The notes beneath the pieces are model-generated. The model worked only from the letters and a program-made list of their open reading frames with translations. It made no database searches and was not told the DNA's origin. A program made the translations under genes and the position numbers. Of a stretch of DNA of 64,000 nucleotides, positions 26,622-34,376 are shown piece after piece. Every line of letters starts with the position of its first letter. Within the stretch, counting starts at the first letter, position 1. Source of the DNA: Leptolyngbya sp. SIO1E4 (GTDB lineage Bacteria > Cyanobacteriota > Cyanobacteriia > Phormidesmidales > Phormidesmidaceae); contig JAAHFU020000002.1 of the NCBI GenBank assembly GCA_010672825.2, positions 1,252,001 to 1,316,000 of the forward strand, written 5' to 3'.

Positions 26622-26690
26622 CAACCCTAGACCCCAAACCCTAGACCCTAGACCCTGCCTCAACCAAGCAGCACTGCACTCAACCAAAAA
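26622..26690 (-). repeat. Dispersed repeat family A, copy 4 (partial)
   Basis: On the minus strand this reads GGTTGAGTGCAGTGCTG, CTTGGTTGAGGCAGGG, then GTCTAGGG heptamers, matching the first half of family A. It is followed by a C/T-rich run (26697-26756) reaching the next gene's stop codon. Confidence 0.7.
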
Positions 26691-26756
26691 AATCAATCTC
26701 CCCCCCACTGCCCTACTCCCCTCTCGCCCTACTACCCCTCCCCCTCTCCCCCTCTC

Positions 26757-28172
26757 CTAAGCTTGGCGGCAAAGAGGCAGTTTAACCTTAAAGTGTGTCC
26801 CCATATTGGGCTGGCTTTCGACGCTTAGCTGTCCTCCACAGTAGAGCAGCAGCTGTTGCACAATGGTGAGTCCTAGGCCAGCTCCTTCCTCTTGGCCCGG
26901 TTGCCGTCCTCGGTAAAAGTGCTCGAAGATGTGCGGCAGTTCATTAGGGGGAATGCCGATGCCGGTGTCTTTGACGTTGAGGACGAGGTTGTCTCCATCT
27001 CCCTCGTTTTGTACTGTGACCCACACTTCCCCACCGGCTTCGGTGTAACGAATGCTGTTGTTGAGGAGGTGAATCACAATTTGGCGCACCCAGCTCTCGG
27101 GGCAACAGACCAGGGGCAGGGTATTTGGCACGGTATAGGCCAGACGAATCCCTTTCTCTTGAGCGATGGGCTGGTAGGTGCTAACCACCCCTGGAACCAC
27201 ATCAAACAGCTTTACCGGATCGGGGGTTGCTTTGGTAAAGCTCTGCTCTAACTGAAGCAGATCGAGAACCCCGTTGATCAGGCTGCTCTGGCGATCGCAC
27301 TCTCGACTAATCATGTCTAAATAGCGCTGGCGTTGGGCTGGCTTCAGCTGCAGTGACGCCAGGAGTGGCAAAGCCGTTTTGATAGTGGACAGTGGGCTGC
27401 GGAGCTCTTGGCCGACGGTGCTGAGAAAGTCATCTTTTAAGCGCAGGGTATTCAGCAGGGCATCATTCTGCGTAGACAGGGTAGATGCTTCTATTGCCTG
27501 GCGTCGGTACATCCGAGCCTGTTGCCGCAAGCGTTCCTGTTGCTTGCTCTGCTGCATCAAAATGGCCTCAATTAGAGCCGGGTCAGACTGGTTAGGAACT
27601 TGCAGGCGATCGCCCCAGCTAGAGGCTAAGGTCTGCAATGCCGTTTCCCCTGGATGCTCGGTCAGGCTGGCCTGAACCATTTGATGCAGCTCCCCTAATT
27701 TTTGTTGAATCAGCAAAGGCTGCAGGGTAATGCTGAGGTTGACTTTCGGTTGGCTATCGACCTCTTCAGATGGCGGTGCCTCCGGATCTGTCCCAGAGTC
27801 TTCAACGGTGGCAGGGGCTTCTTCGCGATGACCCAACACCATCATGCCAACGGCCTCTGAAAGCACAATCAGGCTATATTCCCCCTGCATTGAATAGGCA
27901 GCGGGAACAGGCACAGCGGTAAACCAGTCTGTTGTGCCCAAAGAACGCCGACTCAATAGGTAGATGTCGGGCTTGGGGGTGACCGCCTGACTATAGCGTT
28001 TTAGGTCTTCGAGCCAGTTGCTTCCGTTGGGAAGCTTAGCCAGAATGGTGGCAGTATGACGCAACTGAATCAGGGCGTCTACTACGGTTTCCAAATTAGA
28101 TTTGAACCCCCTAGGAGAAACCTGTATAGGGCTTGAAATCGCGGGTGATCCCTGCTCTTTCCACTGAACCAT
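26757..28172 (-). CDS. Histidine-kinase-like protein lacking the phosphoacceptor histidine
   Basis: A 471-residue soluble protein. The N-terminal about 120 residues form an unrecognised, probably sensory, domain, followed by an acidic linker and a coiled region (about 200-245). The dimerisation helix reads DDFLSTVGQELRSPLSTIK, with Gln255 where HisKA proteins have the phosphorylated His (SHELR-type motif); the codon is CAA. The HATPase domain is intact: HLLNNSIRYTEAGG, DTGIGIPP, FEHFYRG and GAGLGLTIV. It can probably bind ATP but not autophosphorylate in the normal way. It may act by partner binding or heterodimerisation. No response regulator is adjacent. ATG 28172. Confidence 0.8.
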   Translation of the reverse strand: MVQWKEQGSPAISSPIQVSPRGFKSNLETVVDALIQLRHTATILAKLPNGSNWLEDLKRYSQAVTPKPDIYLLSRRSLGTTDWFTAVPVPAAYSMQGEYSLIVLSEAVGMMVLGHREEAPATVEDSGTDPEAPPSEEVDSQPKVNLSITLQPLLIQQKLGELHQMVQASLTEHPGETALQTLASSWGDRLQVPNQSDPALIEAILMQQSKQQERLRQQARMYRRQAIEASTLSTQNDALLNTLRLKDDFLSTVGQELRSPLSTIKTALPLLASLQLKPAQRQRYLDMISRECDRQSSLINGVLDLLQLEQSFTKATPDPVKLFDVVPGVVSTYQPIAQEKGIRLAYTVPNTLPLVCCPESWVRQIVIHLLNNSIRYTEAGGEVWVTVQNEGDGDNLVLNVKDTGIGIPPNELPHIFEHFYRGRQPGQEEGAGLGLTIVQQLLLYCGGQLSVESQPNMGTHFKVKLPLCRQA

Positions 28173-29178
28173 AACAACAGTGGCCTGTCATGATGAATGG
28201 GCTCCAAGTGAGTCTCTGAACGCACCCGCCCCCTTTTAGAAGGCTGTGCAAATGGTGAGAGGCTCAAACTTTCTCCAAGCCTATCTCGCTTGCTTGAAGT
28301 CAAATCATTTACTTTTCGTGAATTTAAGTAATATTTAGTATTGATTCCCTGTCTCGATCCCCAATATCGCTGTCGATAAAAGAAACAGGACTTATATATT
28401 GGCTCCCTTAGCTCCTCACTTCTAGGGGATTTTGGATTAGGGGATTTTGAATCTGGTTCTCCCGGAATTGGGGCAAGGGGGGCGAAACTGACTCAACCAC
28501 GAGGCCCTACCTTTTGCCACATCGCATACGGAGACAAGCAGCAAAGAGAATTTAACTTCCACACCCCCCTAGCCTATGGCTGATTCATTCACCAGAGAAA
28601 ATACTTCAAACGGCTATTATTGCCGTTAACCTGCTGCTGTGCCTCGAATATCCCGACCCAGATCAAGCTGAAACCATCTGCTCTATCAGCCTTGCCAACC
28701 CCCTACTTCCGCGAGGTCCAGGACGGCGGAACGTCCTGGTCGTAGGCCGAAGGACTTGCGAAGCTAGGGGTCTGGGGGCAAGCGAAATGCCCCCAGGTAA
28801 CCCCCCTTAACCAGACCTGACTCTTCGCCTTACCGCCTTCACCAGAAGTGCCATCAGCCTTCCTTTCTAACGTCAACGCGATTTCCTTCTAGCAGAGAAT
28901 CATCCCTACCCCTAGCCTGATGCGGTTATTGTTGACATTCCAAACGATGCCAATTGCTTTGCCATTGCTTTACAGCGACTTTGCGTTGTCTTGTCCCAGC
29001 CTTCTTAGCTCCTTAAGATGTATTGAAAATTACATGAATTCACGGAAAAACCGGTGCCACTCCTCCTCAAGTCCTGCATTCTGTGGGTAAGCACTCTGCA
29101 GCTCCAAGGCTAGTTGGCCTTAAGGGTCATGCAGAAGGACGATTGTGTGACTGTCAAACTGAGAAGCGATTGCACCCT
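28173..29178. other. 1-kb intergenic region with repeat C-like and hairpin sequences
   Basis: No credible gene. Positions 28386-28490 resemble the C-rich palindromic repeat (AGGGGATTTTGGATTAGGGG, GGAATTGGGGCAAGG). Positions 28718-28796 hold two strong hairpins, annotated separately. The last 100 bp should contain the PEP-CTERM gene promoter, not resolved here. An open extension of the PEP-CTERM frame to 29083 is not supported by its composition. Confidence 0.6.
28718..28796. ncRNA. Possible structured RNA or palindromic repeat (two hairpins)
   Basis: Stem 1 is CCAGGACG/CGTCCTGG at 28718-28739 with a 6-nt GCGGAA loop. Stem 2 is CTGGGGGCA/TGCCCCCAG at 28772-28796 with a 7-nt loop, and between them runs a 32-nt purine-rich spacer. 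No flanking ORF, promoter or T-tract defines a transcript. It could equally be a palindromic extragenic repeat. Low confidence as an RNA gene. Confidence 0.3.
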
Positions 29179-29925
29179 ATGAATAAGACTTGGATATCTG
29201 TATCGGTGGCGGCGGTAGCTGTGGGTCTGATTGGGAGCCAAGCAGATACCGCAGCGGCTGCCACCTTAAGGGTGGTTGATGTGAACGACACCTACACCCA
29301 TGGCGTATTTAGTGGCCCTGACGGCACTTTTGAAAAACTAGTGCCCGTCAGCCCTGGAACCTATGGTCTAGAGGCCCGGGGAGGGCGCCAAGGTGCCCGT
29401 GACTGGGAAATTGGCGTCGGTACCCAGACCAGCCATGCTGGCACCTTTAGCGAAAACAAATACTTCGATGATGACTGGGGTGATGGCTCTACCCTGCATG
29501 ACCTGATGATGACTTGGATGCCTGGGGAAAAGGTGCAAGTCACTATCGGCGACACCACTGTCTCCTACGAAGCGGACTGGCAAGTTGGCAACGGCATTGA
29601 AATCTTGGCTAAGCGCAGCGCCCTCTTCACCCTGACAGAATTAGACGGCATGGCCTTTAATGAGACCGTTGGCGAGATTGGCAGTAACGCCGGGCATACG
29701 CCACTCTTTTTGGCGGGAGATAGCCTGCTGGATGGCTGGATTCTCAAAGGGCAAATTGCCATGACCGCTGGGGGTGGGTCTCGCAATACGGTGATGATTA
29801 CCCCAGGAACCTTCACGCCGTCAGATACCGCATCTGTGCCTGAGCCAACTTCTTTGCTAGGGCTAATGGCCCTTGGGGCCCTGGCGACAGGTGGACGGCT
29901 GAAAGCCATCCTGAATCGGTCTTAA
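29179..29925 (+). CDS. PEP-CTERM sorting-domain exported protein
   Basis: A 248-residue secreted protein. A signal peptide (about 1-27, ending TAAAATL) leads to a beta-rich domain of unknown function. It ends in a PEP-CTERM signal: VPEPTS, a hydrophobic helix LLGLMALGALATGG, then a basic tail RLKAILNRS. Such proteins are normally recognised by exosortase and anchored or released at the cell surface in polymer-producing bacteria; no exosortase gene is in the window. ATG 29179 is selected because it gives a proper signal peptide. A strong hairpin follows 27 nt after the stop. Confidence 0.88.
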   Translation: MNKTWISVSVAAVAVGLIGSQADTAAAATLRVVDVNDTYTHGVFSGPDGTFEKLVPVSPGTYGLEARGGRQGARDWEIGVGTQTSHAGTFSENKYFDDDWGDGSTLHDLMMTWMPGEKVQVTIGDTTVSYEADWQVGNGIEILAKRSALFTLTELDGMAFNETVGEIGSNAGHTPLFLAGDSLLDGWILKGQIAMTAGGGSRNTVMITPGTFTPSDTASVPEPTSLLGLMALGALATGGRLKAILNRS

Positions 29926-29952
29926 GACAGTTCCATGTTTTTGTAGGACAAC

Positions 29953-29986
29953 CCCCTTGGGGAGCACAGTCGTGCTCCCCAAGGGG
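29953..29986 (+). terminator. Hairpin terminator after the PEP-CTERM gene
   Basis: A perfect 15-bp stem (29953-29967 with 29972-29986) and 4-nt loop AGTC, reading CCCCTTGGGGAGCAC and its complement, followed by ATTT. The stem is strong, but the T-run is short for a classic intrinsic terminator. It lies between two convergent genes and could serve both. Confidence 0.7.
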
Positions 29987-30079
29987 ATTTGCCGTTGCAG
30001 TCAATGCGTTCAGCGTGTTCAGGGTCGGTTTATTCAGGGGGGGTGAGGGTTCGACCCTATCGCGAATGCTTCGCGAATG

Positions 30080-31891
30080 CTAGAAATTGGTGTGGGCCGC
30101 GATCGCCTCGGCCATTCTGGCAATCACATCATCCACCGGAATGACCCCGAGTTCTCCATCCGCACGGGTTCGAATGCTGAGAGAGTTGGATGCTTGCTCT
30201 TTGGCACCGACAACCGCCATGACGGGAATTTTGCCCTTCTCGCCGTTGCGGATGAGCTTGCCGAGGCGATCTCCGCTGGTATCTACCTGCACCCGAATTT
30301 CCTGAGCCCGCATGCGATCGGCAACCTGCTGAGCAAAGCCAATCTGCTCGCTGGTCACTGGCAGCAGTCGAATTTGCTCCGGCGCTAACCAAACCGGGAA
30401 ATCCCCAGCATATTCTTCGATCAAGATGCCGATCAGGCGTTCTAAAGAACCGAAAGGAGCCCGGTGAATCATCACTGGACGCTGGCGTGAGCCATCTTCA
30501 GCCACATACTCCAGCTCAAAGCGTTGGGGCAAATTGTAGTCTACCTGCACCGTGCCCAGCTGCCACTCGCGATCGAGGGCATCGGTGAAGATAAAGTCGA
30601 GCTTGGGGCCGTAGAAAGCTGCTTCACCCACGCCTTCAAAAAAGTCCATTCCCAGGGTTTCGACCGCACGGCGAATGGCATTTTGAGAGGTTTCCCACAC
30701 CTCATCAGAGCCAATATATTTGTCTGAATCAGGATCCCGAAAGCTGAGGCGAGCCTTGAAATTCTTGAGCTGCAGGCTCTTAAAAACCGCGAGAATGAGA
30801 TCGACTACTTTTAAGAACTCATCGTCCAACTGCTGGGGAGTCACAAACAGGTGGGCGTCATCTACGGTAAAACCGCGTACCCGTGTCAGCCCCCCCAGCT
30901 CTCCAGATTGTTCATAGCGATAAACGGTCCCAAACTCCGCGAGACGAATGGGCAGCTCACGGTAAGAACGCAGCTCGCTCTTATAAATCTGAATGTGAAA
31001 GGGGCAGTTCATCGGCTTCATGACAAAGCCCAGGTCATGGGTACGGGCTTCGTCGTCCTCAGCCATCATGGGAAACATGTCTTCTTTATATTTTTGCCAG
31101 TGCCCTGAGGTCTTAAACAAATCAATACGGGCAATGTGCGGGGTCACCACGGGCAAATACCCGCGCTTAAGCTGCTCTCGCTTGAGGAAGTCTTCTAAGG
31201 TCGAGCGCAGCACCGTTCCCTTAGGGGTCCATAGCGGGAGCCCTGGGCCGACTTCATCGGCGAAGATAAACAGCCCCAGCTCTTTACCCAACCTACGGTG
31301 ATCGCGTTTTTTCGCCTCCTCGCGACGACGCTTGTATTCCGCTAGCTGCTCGGGTGTCTCCCAGGCGGTGCCATAAATGCGCTGCAGCTGCGCTCGGGTT
31401 TCGTCGCCACGCCAGTAGGCACCGGCCACGCTTTCGAGGTCAAAGGCCTTAGGATGTAAGGCTTTGGTGGAGGCTACATGGGGCCCAGCACAGAGATCCC
31501 ACCATTGATCACCCAGGTGATAGAGGGTAATGGGATCTTCTAAATCTTCTAAAATCTCTAGCTTGTAAGGTTCGCCCAGGCTCTCAATGCGGCGTTTAGC
31601 CTCCTCTCGGCTCACCGTTTCTTGGGTCACTGGCAGATCTTTATTGATGATTTTGATCATCTCTTTTTTAATGGCTTTCAGATCCTTGTCAGTGAAAGAA
31701 TCGGGGCTGTCAAAATCGTAATAGAAGCCATAGTCAATCCAGGGGCCAATGGTGACCTGTGCTTTTGGAAAGAGCTTCTGCACAGCCATCGCCATCACAT
31801 GGGAAAAGGTATGACGAATGCGCTTGAGCTGTTCAGATTCGTCAGTACGGGGCAGATGAATCTTTTCAGGAGCGTCGCCTGGGTGAGCCAT
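30080..31891 (-). CDS. thrS: Threonyl-tRNA synthetase
   Basis: A 603-residue class II synthetase charging tRNA-Thr in the cytoplasm. It begins directly with the editing (SAD) domain, showing HTFSH at about 27-31 and CAGPHV near 167. The usual N-terminal TGS domain of E. coli ThrRS (642 aa) is absent. The catalytic core has motif 2 (RYEQSGELGGLTRVRGF), the zinc-site cysteine region MNCPFH, and motif 3 (HRAPFGSLERLIG). The anticodon-binding domain closes the protein. ATG 31891. It is monocistronic, with a 532-bp upstream region. A tandem CGCGAATGCTT repeat lies just past its stop, at about 30059-30080. Confidence 0.96.
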   Translation of the reverse strand: MAHPGDAPEKIHLPRTDESEQLKRIRHTFSHVMAMAVQKLFPKAQVTIGPWIDYGFYYDFDSPDSFTDKDLKAIKKEMIKIINKDLPVTQETVSREEAKRRIESLGEPYKLEILEDLEDPITLYHLGDQWWDLCAGPHVASTKALHPKAFDLESVAGAYWRGDETRAQLQRIYGTAWETPEQLAEYKRRREEAKKRDHRRLGKELGLFIFADEVGPGLPLWTPKGTVLRSTLEDFLKREQLKRGYLPVVTPHIARIDLFKTSGHWQKYKEDMFPMMAEDDEARTHDLGFVMKPMNCPFHIQIYKSELRSYRELPIRLAEFGTVYRYEQSGELGGLTRVRGFTVDDAHLFVTPQQLDDEFLKVVDLILAVFKSLQLKNFKARLSFRDPDSDKYIGSDEVWETSQNAIRRAVETLGMDFFEGVGEAAFYGPKLDFIFTDALDREWQLGTVQVDYNLPQRFELEYVAEDGSRQRPVMIHRAPFGSLERLIGILIEEYAGDFPVWLAPEQIRLLPVTSEQIGFAQQVADRMRAQEIRVQVDTSGDRLGKLIRNGEKGKIPVMAVVGAKEQASNSLSIRTRADGELGVIPVDDVIARMAEAIAAHTNF

Positions 31892-32423
31892 GGTGAGGTA
31901 TTGATGAAGAAGTCACAACAGTAGTCTACAGACCTGGGAAGCAGGCTCAGGGGCTGTTGCAATGCGTTTGGCAACAGTACCGATTTTAGCCTCATGCGGG
32001 TGATGGCCAGTATCCGTACAGAAGGCCGCCGTCACCCAAATGACAATAGCAGATTGAGATGTTATCTTAGCTTAGCTAGATACGTCCCTTATCGGGGTGA
32101 AGGGCTTTATCAAGACACCCATTACGGTTGGTTCGGTTAACCGTGTGCAAACTTGATAAACAATTGCATTTTCTTGTGCTATTGTGGGCAACTGGTAAGG
32201 AAAAAACAGCATTTTACTAGCTTCAGGGGCTGTTTAAGCGGTTTTTGCTGATGTAGGGCGGAGCAAAGGTAAAGCGTAGTCTCTTGGTTCAGCAAAGTAG
32301 GCTGGGGTGTCTCGTTTCCCAATGCTCTTATCGGCATGGCAAGCATGGCTCTCAGGGCATCCCCTTGATGAAAATCAAGGCTGTTGTTTCGTAATTTTCT
32401 GAAAGGTTTTTGCAAGCTTGAAT
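31892..32423. other. Divergent spacer between thrS and the DUF4327 gene
   Basis: No gene seen. It must hold the promoters of thrS (minus) and the DUF4327 gene (plus). An imperfect palindrome GGTTGGTTCGGTTAACC is at about 32125-32142, and AT-rich sequence TTGATAAACAATTGCATTTT follows near 32152. No T-box or other riboswitch is recognisable. Confidence 0.55.
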
Positions 32424-32657
32424 ATGAATGAAACCATGACCAACCAACAGGTTGTGCACCCAATGGTGAAGTTTCAGCGCCAGGTGCAATCTCTCGTGAA
32501 ACGAAATGTAGTAAAGCCGACGGATAGCATTTGGAAAATTGCTTTCCTCTTTAGCGATCAATGGCCTTACTGGCGCAAAGAGCTGGAAGACTTTGACTTT
32601 TCTATGCAGGATCCAATTAGCCATTTATTGGCGGTGGAGTCTTGGGAAGAGGAGTAG
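32424..32657 (+). CDS. DUF4327 family small protein
   Basis: A 77-residue protein of a cyanobacteria-specific family of unknown function. The conserved core is VHPMVKFQRQVQSLV, then PTDSIWKIAFLF, WPYWRKELEDF and FSMQDPISHLLAVESW. Soluble, no signal peptide. ATG 32424 is used; ATG 32436 (MTNQQVVHP) is also possible. It converges with purU 23 nt away. Confidence 0.88.
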   Translation: MNETMTNQQVVHPMVKFQRQVQSLVKRNVVKPTDSIWKIAFLFSDQWPYWRKELEDFDFSMQDPISHLLAVESWEEE

Positions 32658-32680
32658 CTGCCGTTCTTAGGCCGTAATCC

Positions 32681-33547
32681 TTAGGCAAAGACAACTGTTC
32701 GATTGCCGTAGACGAGAATCCGATTTTGTAAGTGCAGGCGCACGCCCCGGGCAAGCACGATTCGTTCGAGATCTTTGCCCTTGCGGATGAGATCTTTGAC
32801 ATCATCTCGGTGGCTGATGCGCACGACATCCTGTTCAATAATGGGGCCAGCGTCTAAATCTTCCGTGACGTAGTGGGCTGTGGCCCCAATAATTTTTACA
32901 CCTCGTTCGTAAGCGCGGTGATAGGGCTGTGCTCCCATAAAAGCCGGCAGAAATGAGTGGTGAATGTTGATGACTCGGGGAAACTGCCTCAAAAAGTCAC
33001 CGCTCAGAATTTGCATATATTTGGCCAGGACAACCAGATCGATGGTGTACTCCTGCAGGAGTTTGAGCTGCTGGGCTTCTTGGTGAGCTTTGGTTTCTGC
33101 AGTGACCGGGCTATGGTGGAAATCGATGCCAAACTGATCGGCAATAGGTTTGAGGTGGAGGTGGTTGCTGATGATCACGGCAATTTCAGCGGCAAACTCT
33201 TTGGCCTGATGACGCCAGAGTAAATCTAACAGGCAATGATCTTGGCGACTCACCCAGATAGCAATACGAGGCACGGCGTCAGAAAAGTGCAGTTGCCAGT
33301 CAGCCTCTAAGGGCTGGGCGATCGCGCTAAAGGCAGGCCCAATCAGATCGCGGGGTAGGTTGAAGCCTGCTAGGTGCCATTCAATGCGGGACAAAAATAG
33401 GCCACTGGCTTCATCTCGGTGCTGATCGGCATGAATAATATTGCCGCCATTGGCATAGATGAAATTCGCAATTTTGGCAACCAGCCCCTGCTGGTCGGGG
33501 CAAGAAATCAGCAGCGTGGCAGAGGGAGTATTGGCGGAGGGAGGCAT
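32681..33547 (-). CDS. purU: Formyltetrahydrofolate deformylase
   Basis: A 288-residue enzyme hydrolysing 10-formyl-THF to formate and THF, balancing one-carbon pools and feeding purine synthesis with formate. An N-terminal ACT domain (LLISCPDQQGLVAKIANFIY) is followed by the formyltransferase fold with INIHHSFLPAFMGAQPYHRAYERGVK and TEDLDAGPIIEQ, including the catalytic Asn/His/Asp residues. ATG 33547 lies only 2 nt past the stop of the DUF4340 gene, so purU is the last gene of the ABC/Gld-like operon in transcription terms, although no functional link is obvious. Confidence 0.95.
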   Translation of the reverse strand: MPPSANTPSATLLISCPDQQGLVAKIANFIYANGGNIIHADQHRDEASGLFLSRIEWHLAGFNLPRDLIGPAFSAIAQPLEADWQLHFSDAVPRIAIWVSRQDHCLLDLLWRHQAKEFAAEIAVIISNHLHLKPIADQFGIDFHHSPVTAETKAHQEAQQLKLLQEYTIDLVVLAKYMQILSGDFLRQFPRVINIHHSFLPAFMGAQPYHRAYERGVKIIGATAHYVTEDLDAGPIIEQDVVRISHRDDVKDLIRKGKDLERIVLARGVRLHLQNRILVYGNRTVVFA

Positions 33548-33549
33548 CG

Positions 33550-34371
33550 CTATTGAGAAGGATCGGCGTTTTCTGGAGCGGGGACAGGGGTGGATTCAGT
33601 TTCTGGGAGGGGAACGTCTATCTCAGAAGGGGCTGTATCCGGGGAGGGGGTCTGTGATTCTGGCCCTGATTCTGTTTCTGGGGTCGGCGCTTCTGACTCG
33701 GCATCGGTATCGCCCTCAATCGGTGGGGCGTCCCCCGCTGCCGGAGCGTCGATCTCGCCCGCCTCTGCCTCGCGCTCGGCATCATCGGTCTCTGCCGGAG
33801 TCTCAACCACCGCCTGCCACTCTTCTAAGGGCCGATCAACCCCATTGAGGACATCGTCTGATACCAGAACCACCGTGACTTCTCCCGCGGCTTCTGAGAG
33901 GGGGATGGTTTCAGGATCAATTAAGGCGTAGGAATTTTGACCGCTGAAGTCTGCATCGCCCAACACCAGCGAATGGTTTGTCTCGTCCTGCAGGGTGATT
34001 TCAACGGTCGCAAAGGGCACGTCTAAGCCAAACTCAGCCTGGTTGGCCGCGTCAATGGTGGTGGTTCGGAGTAACCCATCCGTGGTTAGTCGGCTCAAAA
34101 GAAAGGCGATCGCAGCCTCCTCTGCAGGGTGTGCCTCAGGGCTGGTCATTTGCCAAAAGCCTGCTTCATCTCGCTGGAAGGTCACGGCCTGGGTTTGAGT
34201 TTCAATATGCAGGCTGACAACGTCTGCTTCATCAAACCCATAAACGGGCGAGGCGGCCTCACCCTGGGCCGTGGTGGGGCGATTAGACTGACGTGCCTGC
34301 GTAAAGAGAGTAACCCCGCCCAAAAGTAGAGCACCAACCACTAAAACAAGTGTGCTGCGTTGAAGTTTCAT
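33550..34371 (-). CDS. DUF4340 domain protein
   Basis: A 273-residue protein with an N-terminal membrane anchor (MKLQRSTLVLVVGALLLGG), a DUF4340 region (about 45-170, with FQRDEAGFWQMTSPEAHPAEE and FGLDVPFATVEITLQDE) and a disordered Glu/Pro/Ala/Thr-rich C-terminal third. In bacteria DUF4340 genes commonly follow GldG-like genes, as here: its start is 5 nt after the upstream stop. ATG 34371 is chosen because it begins the membrane anchor. The role is probably as an envelope partner of the ABC transporter. Confidence 0.85.
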   Translation of the reverse strand: MKLQRSTLVLVVGALLLGGVTLFTQARQSNRPTTAQGEAASPVYGFDEADVVSLHIETQTQAVTFQRDEAGFWQMTSPEAHPAEEAAIAFLLSRLTTDGLLRTTTIDAANQAEFGLDVPFATVEITLQDETNHSLVLGDADFSGQNSYALIDPETIPLSEAAGEVTVVLVSDDVLNGVDRPLEEWQAVVETPAETDDAEREAEAGEIDAPAAGDAPPIEGDTDAESEAPTPETESGPESQTPSPDTAPSEIDVPLPETESTPVPAPENADPSQ

Positions 34372-34376
34372 CCTAA

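Noticed and set aside
26305-26637. Minus-strand frame of 110 codons rich in PYSLF/SPIS repeats
   Set aside because: It is the antisense reading of the 53-bp tandem repeat and of the end of the flavoprotein gene.
29083-29178. N-terminal extension of the PEP-CTERM protein from an upstream start
   Set aside because: It would put 32 residues in front of a proper signal peptide. The ATG at 29179 gives the expected exported protein.
33590-33931. Plus-strand frame antisense to the DUF4340 gene (113 codons, Ser/Val-rich)
   Set aside because: It is the complement of the disordered Glu/Pro/Thr-rich tail of the DUF4340 protein, whose membrane anchor and operon position support the minus strand.
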